From contig FN649754.1 in assembly GCA_000310025.1 (NCBI GenBank), positions 739,825-782,522 of the forward strand: 42,698 bases of DNA. The letters are read 5' to 3'. Position 1 is the first letter of the stretch. Each line of letters begins with the position of its first letter. Positions 23,101-31,928 of this stretch are shown here, piece by piece. The position numbers and the translations under genes are program-made. The notes below the pieces were generated by a model. It did not search any database, was not told the DNA's origin, and saw only the letters and a program-made list of their open reading frames with translations. The DNA is from Ectocarpus siliculosus (Eukaryota > Sar > Phaeophyceae > Ectocarpales > Ectocarpaceae).

Positions 23101-26100
23101 AGGTCTAAAAGGACCTCACACAACACCACTTTTGATGCGGCTCATCCCCTTGCCTTGCGCCTCTCTTGCGGCTACGACTTCCATATACTGGTGTGTTGTT
23201 GTCCCGCTGTGAGACTGGGATCTTTCTGCATGTGTGTCCAAACCAGCGCTGTCCGTGCCACAGAGAGAGGTCTAAAAAGAAGCTTATACAAGGCATGACT
23301 TTTCATACTGCTCATCGCCCTCTCTTGCAGCAACGACTTCCACATCTCTTCCGAGTCGTACGGCGGTCACTACATGCCCCAGCTTGCCGAGGAGATCCTC
23401 AAGAGGAACGAGAAGGTCAAGGTGGATGGGTCAGCCCCGGTCATCAAATTCTCAGGCTTCCTCGTGGGAAACCCCTACACGGATGCGCGCTCCAACCAGG
23501 TATGTACTACGCAAGGCGGCTCCGTGTTTGCACCGTGTAGTGCTTATCCATTCCGTCACGCGGACTCCGGCTTCCTTGTGGGAAACCCCTACACGGATGC
23601 GCGCTCCAACCAGGTATGCACTACGCAAGGCGGCTCCGTGTTTGTAACGTGTAGTGTTTATCTATTCCGTCACGGGGACTCCGGCTTCCTTGTGGGAAAC
23701 CCCTACACGGATGCGCGCTCGAACCAGGTACTATACAAGGCGGCTCCGTGTTTATGCGTGTAGTACTAACCCATTCCGTCACGCGGACTCCGGCTTCCTT
23801 GTGGGAAACACCTACACGGACGCCAGATCCAACGAGGTACTATTCAAGGCGGCTCCGTGTTTGCAGCCATATTCGTGTACAGTAGTATAGTACTTTCTGT
23901 CATCCCGTCACGAGGACTCCGGCTTTCTTGCGATAAACCTCTACACGTACGCATAAGCGCGATCTACATCAGGTGCACAGAGGCCTCTGTGTTGGTCGGG
24001 TTCCTCACTTGGTAGTACTGTATGTACGGCCTTTCCGACACTACGAGGACAAGGCAGGCGCCTAACCGTGTCTAAATCGTCTTGACTTTCGACCGCAGTG
24101 CCTGTCGTGCGTGTCGTCCTGAATTATACCGTACAATTTCACGCCCCCCGGCTGCTTACTTGCCTCAAAATAGGTGGCGCAGTACGCCAAGTACTGGGGC
24201 GACCAGCTGCTGCCCAAGTTCGTGTACGATGACTGGCGAAAGATGTGCGTGGACGAAGACGGAGGCTATCTCTCCGGAGCCAGCAGGAGCGATGCTTGCG
24301 AGGGGTTGGAAGAGACCATGGACGGATACATTGGTGGGTGGGTGTGCCGAGGAAGAAGTTACCGTAGGATGCGCAAGATACCGCATCCCCTGGACCGATT
24401 TTCGAAGCTCGATTTCTCGGCAGGAAAGTGGTGACGTCGCCGAAAATTGAAAATTGCAGCGTTGGACCCGTCTCGTCGAGAGCTTTCCAAATATCGCTTG
24501 ATATCGACATCTTCTTCGTGGAGAATCCGAACTTTTGAAAATCGGTCCAGGGGGTGTGATATCTTGTGCAACGTACGGTAACCTAGAGAAGCGATACCGG
24601 GATTGGATATTGTGCCCCCTCCATGTCCGACTCTTGATTATTTTGTTCTGTTTTTTTCTTCCAACCTTGACCATAATCGTTCTTCAACACAAATTGCGCA
24701 CTCCAACGCATGCATGTAAAGTGACATGTTTTATGCTGCACTGCTTGTCAAGCTTGCATGCATTGGAGCTTTGAAACTCGGTCCGTGGGTGTGGTACATT
24801 AGGCATTCTATTCCCTTTTGTGCACATTGCTATTCTATAATTAGTCGTCGCCGTGGACGGTGTTTTTTAGGCCTTTGTGACCCTAACATCGCAAAACCCT
24901 TCCATCATTTGCGCAGCCCCACCTCAACACCAATCTTATATTCCAAACCGAGCCCCGTGGGCACGCGAAGGCTAGCTCAGCACGTTGTTCCGCTTGCTAT
25001 TGCCCTTCCAGGCAACGTGAACCCGTATGCTCTGGACTACCCCATGTGCACCGGGGAGAGCGGCACTACAGTGGCGCACGCACAGCGCCTGGCCATGCGA
25101 GACCACCACCTTGTCGCCTGGATGCAGCAGCGGCAGACTGAGGAGGCTGAGGGTCGCGTGGGTTACACTCGTCCCGTTGTGGAAAGGGCTGCACCGTACG
25201 AGCCGTGCGCCGAGGACTACACCATCCCGTGAGTTGGATCTCTTGTCTTGCCATTTTTTTTTTCTCGCGTAATTGCGATTGTTTCACTCCTAGTCATGAG
25301 TGCGGAAGGGGTAAATTTTGACGCATTTGGGAGGTTCGAAGGAAAGTCGGATCGAATGTACTGGGCGGTGAGCCGGTTGTGTGTCTTGTTGATGTCGTAG
25401 TCGTCGTCGTTGCTGATCTTCTGTTCTTGTTTATGTTGTGTGGTGGTGGTTGTTGCTGTTGGTATTCATCGTCTTCATCTCATGCTCGTTCTCTTTCCGG
25501 CTTTTTCTGCTTCTCTTGAGACCTTTGCAAATGCCAAATGTTCTCTCGATAATCGTTTGTGCAACACGCCATTGCCGTGAGCTAGCAATTCCGACGCGCT
25601 TGATATCCACCACATCTACGGCTTCTGCTCCACGTCCGCCACAGGTACCTCAACCGCCCCGATGTGCAGCAGGCGTTACGCGTGAGGGAGGGGACGGTGT
25701 GGGAGCAGTGCTCGACGCAAGTGCAGTACAAGACGTCCCATATGCTGCGGCCCATGATGCCCTACTACAAGAGGCTACTGAACGACTACGATGTCTCCGT
25801 CCTCGTCTTCTCGGGGGTGAGGTTTTGGACTTTTGGAGGCGGCTTGTATGCGTCCGTGTGTTGTGTGCGTAAGTGACGTCACGCTGTTCATGGAGTTTGG
25901 TTGGTATTAGGAAAACTAAATACACACAGAAAGACTACCCGTTGGAGATATACCTACATTAGTATGTTTGACTGGTTTGGTTTAGCGAGAGAAGGGATTT
26001 TGCTCTGGATCAAGCGCAGGGAGTCCTGAGTGTCTTCGCTGTCGGAGGCTGCGACGGGAGGTTCCATCAAGTGGCGGTTTTTGTTTTCGGAAACAGGGCT

Positions 26101-27042
26101 AGCGATGCGATTAGGTAGTGGCGTGGATATTTTGTGGGTCATCGCCTGACTCACCTTTCCTTGCCTATATGTTTCCCAGGATGACGATGCGGTGTGCGCA
26201 ACTGAGGGCACCCAGTGGTGGATCTACGACCTCGGCTATGCCGTGGACAAGGACTGCACGTGGAAGACATGGGAGGAGGGGGGACAGGTGAGCGTTGTTG
26301 CCCTCCTTAAAGGCGTCTGTTGTTGTTTCTGTTGCCGATGGTGGTATTGACAATGGGGCGTACTCGTTGTGGTTGTCGTATTTTCGGCTATCGTTCACGT
26401 GTGTGGTTGTCGCCGTCGTTGTCATCATTGCTGTTGTTGGTGTTGCCGCAAGTTTAGGTAGCGTGTGTTGATTGTATCCATCGGCCTGCAATGATACCCA
26501 CAAACGGATCTATCTGTCTGTCCCTGTCGAGTCAGGCTGAACTACAATACTTCTTTTTGCGATCCACCAGCCTGCTACGGTCGTATGCCACTCTCTTCAT
26601 TCAGAGCGTAGGAGGCGCAATCCTACGGCATGGTATACATTGGAGTGCAAGATTGAAGACAACAAGTAGTACAACACCCGTGCTCCCACTCTTTCCCAGA
26701 AACAACTAACACGGAAAGACCCAGCATATTTGGCATCATCCCCACCCTCAACCTCCCTCCGAACGTCCAAATTGCGCGTATATAATCTCCCGCCCGTCCC
26801 CCCATGGCATACGCTCGGCACCTGCACCGCAGGTGGCCGGCTACCACACGCGCTTCCAAGGCGCCAAGCTTTCCTTCGTCACGGTGCACTACGCGGGCCA
26901 CGAGGTTCCCGCCTACCAGCCCGCGAGAGCGCTCATGCTCCTCCGGCGGTATCTAGACGGGTCGTGGTGGGGGGGGGACGCGGAGGTCGAGGGGGGGGGT
27001 ACCGGTGGTGTTGCCACCCACTCGCAATTGACATCCGCGTAG
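16610..27042 (+). CDS. Serine carboxypeptidase, family S10, secretory/vacuolar
   Basis: Exons: 16610-16685, 19516-19697, 20143-20214, 20863-20988, 21832-21908, 23331-23499, 24174-24333, 25012-25228, 25645-25816, 26180-26287, 26833-27042 (TAG). Every junction keeps phase, giving 522 aa, a normal length for S10 enzymes, which remove C-terminal residues from peptides in vacuole, lysosome or secretory space. Residues 1-25 form a signal peptide ([20 protein letters not shown]). Then come the SGY segment, the oxyanion loop [10 protein letters not shown] (89-98), [16 protein letters not shown], the nucleophile motif SESYGGHY with Ser187, [11 protein letters not shown], catalytic Asp418 in FSGDDDAV and His476 in [11 protein letters not shown]. 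The nucleophile motif has Ser where GESYAGHY normally has Gly. The first exon is 2.8 kb from the second; its phase (G plus AC giving Asp) fits, but it is the least certain. Several exon edges are duplicated in the introns (see repeats). Confidence 0.93.
17367..17592. mobile_element. MITE-like element, about 226 bp, in carboxypeptidase intron 1
   Basis: Ends are inverted: GGTGACGTAAGATATCACC on the left and, read back, GGTGACGCAAGATACCACC on the right, each followed by a C run and TGGACCGA, then a TTTCAAAGCTCG-like motif. The core carries GACCCGTCTCGTTTGAGAGC and TTTCCGAAACGCATCG. No transposase. Confidence 0.82.
18995..19299. mobile_element. MITE with 37-bp perfect terminal inverted repeats
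   Basis: Left end 18995-19031 (AGTGTGTAGCGGGGGTGTGG...) is an exact reverse complement of 19263-19299. Inside, AAAACACGATGAAAAATAAA on the left pairs with TTTTATTTTTTTCATCGTGT on the right, and a short left-side unit (TGTGGAAAAACA..ATTAAAGACTACAC) is duplicated. No clear target duplication. It lies in carboxypeptidase intron 1. Confidence 0.9.
20080..20136 (+). repeat. (CT)n microsatellite before carboxypeptidase exon 3
   Basis: About 28 CT units run straight into TTCTCAG, forming the polypyrimidine tract of the acceptor at 20141-20142. Confidence 0.95.
20678..20880 (+). repeat. Copies of the exon 4 start upstream of exon 4
   Basis: The first bases of exon 4 (GTGCGTGACGGGGGCAAG at 20863) occur twice more upstream: GTGCGTGACGGGGGCAGG at 20678 and ATGCGTGACCGGGCGGGG at 20761. 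Each is followed by AGTTTGCCCA and a shared spacer (ATCCTT.G.GTTT.GCC..AACA). Neither copy keeps an AG directly before it, so they are unlikely to be used. Confidence 0.75.
21251..21482. mobile_element. MITE-like element, about 230 bp, in carboxypeptidase intron 4
   Basis: About 60-bp inverted ends: GCGTGTTATCACAACCCCGT..GTTAGC..TTTTT..ACAGCGTATTTCTCCACAAC on the left is read back on the right with few changes. The core contains ATCTCGTCGAGGGGTTTCCG, related to the core of the 17367 family. Confidence 0.85.
22330..22430 (+). repeat. Degenerate copy of the exon 5 end and donor side
   Basis: GCAGGGCTGACTCGCTAGACCGCTTCCCTC at 22337 onward repeats the exon 5 end (GCAGGGCTGGCTAGACCGCTTCCCTC near 21874), and is followed by TTTTTTCGTT and GCGCTTGCTCACGAA matching the start of intron 5. 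The donor itself is lost. Confidence 0.7.
22811..23345 (+). repeat. Tandem copies of the exon 6 acceptor region
   Basis: CTCTCTTGCAGCAACGACTT, the acceptor and start of exon 6 (23319-23338), recurs at about 22819 (intact), 22995 (intact AG, one base changed in the exon part) and 23161 (AG lost to GG). Spacing is about 176, 164 and 160 bp. The spacers share CATCCC..TTGCCTTGCG, GCTGGGATCTT and AGGTCTAAAA. Confidence 0.88.
23331..23499 (+). other. Carboxypeptidase exon 6, carrying the catalytic serine
   Basis: Acceptor TTGCAG at 23325-23330 and donor GTATGT at 23500. It encodes [20 protein letters not shown], then an amphipathic helix, then [17 protein letters not shown]. The nucleophile Ser187 sits here. 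Both edges of this exon are repeated in the flanking introns. Confidence 0.9.
23455..23970 (+). repeat. Tandem copies of the exon 6 donor region
   Basis: The end of exon 6 (GGCTTCCTCGTGGGAAACCC...AACCAG, then GTATGT) starts at 23455 and is repeated at 23569, 23683, 23792 and, degenerate, at 23921. The spacing is 114, 114, 109 and 129 bp. The first two copies are almost exact with donors GTATGC and GTACTA. The intervening sequence (CAAGGCGGCTCCGTGTTTG..CCGTCACG.GGACTCC) is repeated too. Confidence 0.93.
24358..24582. mobile_element. MITE-like element, about 225 bp, 24 bp after the exon 7 donor
   Basis: Ends GTTACCGTAGGATGCGCAAG and, read back, GTTACCGTACGTTGCACAAG, each followed by ATA.C.C and CCCCTGGACCGATTTTC. 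Core GTTGGACCCGTCTCGTCGAG and AGCTTTCCAAA. Same family and size as 17367. Confidence 0.85.
24745..24810. repeat. Solo end of the 225-bp MITE family
   Basis: GGAGCTTTGAAACTCGGTCC and GTGGGTGTGGTACATTAG match one arm of the 24358 element; no partner arm is seen nearby. Confidence 0.5.
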
Positions 27043-30000
27043 TAGGCATATGCGGAGGAACAAAAGTGTAGATAGTATTCTCCGTCAACCATGGAATGAA
27101 CGACATGCTTCAGGGATCGCACGTTGGGCTGGCTGGAGGTTGAAGTGGCGGAGTAAGGTGGGGGAAGACCCTGATTCCCGGAATATGCTTTGGCCTTGTT
27201 GGCCTGTTGAGTTGCGTTCCCCCATATCGCTGGTGTCTTCTTCTCCCAGCGGCATGTGTCTGTTAATTTTTTGTTCATTGCCGTTCGCTGTGCGTAGCTT
27301 AGTTGTCGCGAACAGCTGAACGTAGTTGGTTATCCCTTGAGCATGGCGTCAGTGGGCGTGCTTGGTGACTTCCGTAGAGATGTCGAGCCAACGTGAGCAT
27401 AGTGTCCTCAATCTTCAACGACTTGGTGCGCTTGCGCATGCGGGTAGATCTGAACCGCTTGTTGTCCGTTCGTGTTCGCGCTGACTGGTGTGTCAGTTCT
27501 TCAGGAGCTGGGTTGCCTCTTGAGTTGGTCGCTGCAAGCGGGTTTTGTTCAAGGATTTTGGTGCAGAGGCGTTTTGTAGTCATGTATTTCCCGGCGTATC
27601 CACGGGGGGTATCGATGCGAGTTTACTTGGGCCGTTGTCGGTCGGTGATCTTTTTCAAAGTGTACATAAGGTCATTGCCTTGATTCGGTTGATGACATCG
27701 AAATTGTGAGCGGGTATCGAAACGCAAGGATGTCACAACGACTGGTGATACATGTGGTGCAAGGGACGTGAAACCTCTGGCGTGAGTGTCGCGGCCGAAA
27801 ATATGTTTTAGCGAGACGCTCGTGCCACTGCTCGTGACAGCTGGGTACACCCCCAGGAGGATATCGTGCTGTTGGACTGTGGCCTATATGTTTGACAGTT
27901 TTAGCGAAGGTTGATGCCGAGGTGCGTCTTTCCAGGAGTGGTGCCTTGTGGTTTGATGCCTTATGGACGCATCAGCCTAGGGTGGCAAAGGAGGAAGAAA
28001 GGCCGTATTTGTGTTTGTAAGGTAGGTAACACAAGGAGGTTTCAAGTGTTTTGTTTTGTATCGGTGTCCCACGTTTCCTCCTGGGGTGCTTGCCATATTC
28101 GGGTTAAGCCGTCTCTTTCCCTCTTCGACCGTCAAGGCGAAGTATGCATACTCACAATTCCACTGCAAATTATTGGTTAAGAGATCCCTCGTGTGAGAGG
28201 ATCGAAACCACAACCTGCTACTAGTAGGCTTGCGAGGTTAACCACTAGCGCGCACCAGGGCGACAACTTGGTGTAAATCGATGTCAGTACCATGCCTGAC
28301 TGTTCCCGTCGGGTTTCGAGACTTTGCCTGGTCAAGTGTGGTGCGTTAGATCTGCGAACTCTGCCCGAAAAAAATGCATCGCACCGTCTCTCAACAAATG
28401 TTGCCACGCCATACTGACACAAGTCCGTAATACTGCGTGCGCTTTGTTGGCGCGACTAAGTCCATACCACGTGGGCCTCAGACAAAGCGTGCGCCTGGCA
28501 TGACTACGGTGGATGCACTACAGCTGAATAGCACATCGCTATTGTACGGTGTTCAGCTGATGACTAAGAACTAGCTCCTTACGTGCACCAACCCTTCGAC
28601 CCACACCATGTCCGCCCCATCTCAGCTCTACGACAAGCTCTGCCGTGCGACCGAGCTGCGCAAAAGCGCGAACAACGCCAGCCACCTCTACTCAAGTGTG
28701 CGCTAGATGAACTTGGCGTGTACCCCCCGAACCGAACCGCGTTCTAGTGTTTCCCTTGTGACAAGAAATGATTCATCTCCGAAGACTAAAACAAATCTCA
28801 GCAATATTCCTCGCACAAAATCGCGTTCTATTGTACTCTAAGTGTGGATGGACACAAAACATGATTTATCTCAGAGGTAGCATGAAACTCCACAAACTCC
28901 GAAGACTAAGAATACAACTCAGCATATTTCCCCGCACCTGGCTGATGCGTCCAAACCATCCCCAGATTAAAGTTGATGGAAACGCCCAACTTCACCCCCC
29001 CCGTCTTGGGAAAGAACTGGTAACAATACTCAGCTCAGACCGGCCGAATCAAGGGCGGTGCAAGAAAAACTACGGTAATACCTGAAGGGGAGCACAAGCC
29101 ATACCTCAACCCTTGGAAGCCGACAACACGCGACACAATCAAACAAAACACAAAAACACTCCACGATGAGCGCAAAACCAAATCATCCCGGCCGGCAGAG
29201 ACATATGGATGTATCTCGGGCCACCCGTTCACGTACATACGAAGCCAATAATTCTTTGTTCCATCGCCGTTGCTTCCCACCAAACATACCACCACCTCCG
29301 TTCTATCTTGCACGAGAGTGGACCCATGGACCTTTACCTAACAAACGAAGAGATCATAAACCCCTGACGCCCCGGTCACATCTGTCTGCCCTCCACGCAC
29401 CACCCATGCTCTCTTGCTCGAGAGCTCCGCCGCATGATCAGGGTTTTCACCTCCTGCCACAGATGAACCAACGCCCAGTGATGTCAGGGTTCGTTGGGCG
29501 AGGGTAGTCGGTGGTCAGGCGAAACAGACGGCCTTCCTCATGACACTAGTGTACTGTGCTCCGACCTTGTCAACAATAGCAACACAACATCCGTCCCTGA
29601 GTTGCCAACCTCGCTGGAAAAAGGCAGAAGTCACCCTCTGCATGCCATTTTTCGTGTTAAGGGCAATCGTCTAAGCATCGACAACGTCTTTCAGCTTCTC
29701 CACGAGGCAAAGACTTGAACCACCAAAAATCTTCAGCTACTACATTCTTTTGTTTACATGCTTACACCCTAGGAACCGCAGAAGGAAGGCGGAGAAAAAA
29801 CACCCGGCTGGTGCGTCCATAATTTTACCGGGAGGTGTACGGACTGACGTCCAAACAAAATGGGACGAAAAAAAAATGAAGGAATTTTCCGGTCGGCGGG
29901 CATGACTGTCCTTTAAAACTTGCAGACGCCCGTGTGCGTCACAGAAATTCCTGGTGGATTGAGACTGCATGCACTAACATGACGATAAATTTTACAGCAC

Positions 30001-30256
30001 GCGAAAGACACCTGAAACTTCCTGCCATTTAACATATAGATTAGGCCGGCTCGCTCGAAAGCCACATATTTTTCGAGCAAGAACCAATAAAAGCCTTCCG
30101 TAGTCTGAACGATTGAGCAAAGTCTAGTGCCTAGCTGACCCCAACAATCCAACTGAGATAGTTCAGTACACATAGTTTCGCGAAAAAATTGAATCGATGG
30201 TCGATTTCTTGTAGGGATGTTGCCAAAACCGGATCTGCTGTGTACGGCGCGACCTC
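27043..30256. other. Convergent intergenic stretch
   Basis: It lies between the two stop codons and so contains both 3' UTRs. Minus-strand frames at 27299-27583 and 27623-27850, and plus-strand frames at 29166-29507 and 29494-29718, read like broken coding remnants but match no family I can name. A 33-codon frame at 28608-28706 starts MSAPSQLYDKLCRATELRKS. No gene is claimed. Confidence 0.5.
28185..28265 (-). repeat. Degenerate tRNA-like sequence (possible SINE head)
   Basis: On the minus strand GCGCGCTAGTGGTTAACCTC resembles a D-arm/A box, and about 35 bases on GTTGTGGTTTCGATCCTCTC resembles a T-arm/B box with an extra T. The T stem does not pair fully and no acceptor stem closes it, so it is not a functional tRNA gene. 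Confidence 0.35.
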
Positions 30257-31928
30257 TCAACGGTTGGTGAAGTAGACGCGCGCGTTCTTTCCCATGTCGG
30301 ACCGTACGCGGAACAGCGACTTGTCATCAGCGATTGGAGCAGCAGCACCATCAAACCTAGCAGCACCCCCGTCACCACCGCCACCAGCCGCCGTAGCAGC
30401 AGCATCGGCAACGGCAGGAGAAGAGGCAGAAGAAGCGTTCCACCACTTCCGGGTGGGCGCTTGGGGCTTGAGAGGAACGTGAGGGTCCTCCTCTTCCTCC
30501 TCGCCTTCCTCCTCCTCCTCCTCCTCTGACAATTTCGACTCGGACCCCTCCGAGATGGTGGCCTGCCGCTGCTGGTGCAGTTGCCACGGAGCCGCCGAAG
30601 TCTCGTCAGAGGACGACGAGGGCGACGGCGCTCCTTGCCCTCGCCGCCGTCGCCGCCGGTGCTGGTGGTGCCCAGAGGTAGCTGCGGGTGTTTGATGCCG
30701 CTGCTGTTTGGAATAAGGCGCCGTCGCCGCCATCGTCATCACGGAGGAGGTCGAAGAAGGGGACTTCTTGGCGGAGAGCAGCGGCCAGCTGTTGGTCCGC
30801 GTGTCGAGGTCTTGGTCGGGGTCTTGATAACCCACCTCTTCCCCCGACGTCTGTCCGCCCATTTCAGGAGTTCCGAAGAATCAAACAGAGGCTCTTAGGG
30901 GGGGTGTTGGGATGACCGAGAATGCCTGAGTTACCCGTGCGGAGTAAGTTGGTTCGTTTGTTCGTTTTGTTGGTTTTGCAGCGAAGGTGGGGGCTGATTG
31001 GCAGAAATTCTGTGGCTTTGGTATGACTCATCTGTGTAACTCTGCCGTTTCGCGTACAAATAATCATTAGCACCGTGGTTGTGAAGACACGAGACCGCAT
31101 TTCGTGAAAACACGACAGTTCCAAGGAAAGGGACTAAAAACCTGCAACAGGTTCTCTCGTGCCCCCACGAAGGCCGTCTTGGACCAATAAACATCGGCAG
31201 GTTTCAGTCAGACAATACACTCTGATGCACTCTGGTTGACAATTGCGTCGTTCTACTTAGTTCGCAGGTCCACAATGGTAGGTCTTTCGTGCTCATGCGA
31301 ACATACCGCACAATGCAGAAACACGAAAGAACAGTGTAGTTCCGGAGGTGAGCGGCGGCGTCGGAACCGCGTGCGATGTACACACATTCCGGGCCATCTG
31401 GGGCACACATGATATGTTTTTTGAAATTGCCTCTGCTCGTACACTCAGACATGTCTCCAGCATCAATGGCGTTCTTCGTGCTATCAGCAGACGTGAACGT
31501 CAAAACGTCGCCAGTGTCTGGCATCGGAGTAGTACGAAATCTCAAGCCCACCTTCGCGTTGTTGAGCGACTGTCGCCACTCCTTCTGCTCAACGCGGTAC
31601 GCCGACCACTTCTTCTTGGCCTGGAACGACTTGCGGAACACCCACACCACCAGGGACGCCGCGACGAACATCGTGAGGATTAGAAAAACGCCCGCCAGGT
31701 CCACCAGCTTAAGGTTCTGGGACGTCGAGCTCGCGTCCTCGTAGTCCTCTAGGTAGGCACACCGGGACGTATCGAAGTACGGCTCGGCAATGTCTGCCAG
31801 CGTTCCCTCCTCTTCCAGCTCTAGCAAGGCCTGGAGGAGATGGGGACCGCGGGTGATCGTAGTGATAAGTAGGCCCATGGAGGTAGTATAGGGGAAGGTG
31901 GTTGTTCCATAGATGGGGCCCTCACCAC
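30257..31928 (-). other. Receptor S2 end, M4 and acidic C-terminal tail
   Basis: Exon 31928-31552 runs from CGEGPIYGTTTFPYTTSMG through M4 to KEWRQSLNNAK before GTGGGC. The frame stays open to 31204, so the true donor could lie lower or the protein could end there. A separate open frame, 30850-30257, starts after a CAG acceptor in phase 0. It encodes a Ser/His/Arg-rich stretch, a run of Glu and an Ala/Gly-rich end with VRSDMGKNARVYFTNR. The acidic composition suits a cytoplasmic tail. Assigning it to this gene is inference. Confidence 0.55.

Noticed and set aside
23455-23970. CRISPR-like array
   Set aside because: The regularly spaced repeats are copies of the exon 6 end and donor; the spacers are repeated too.
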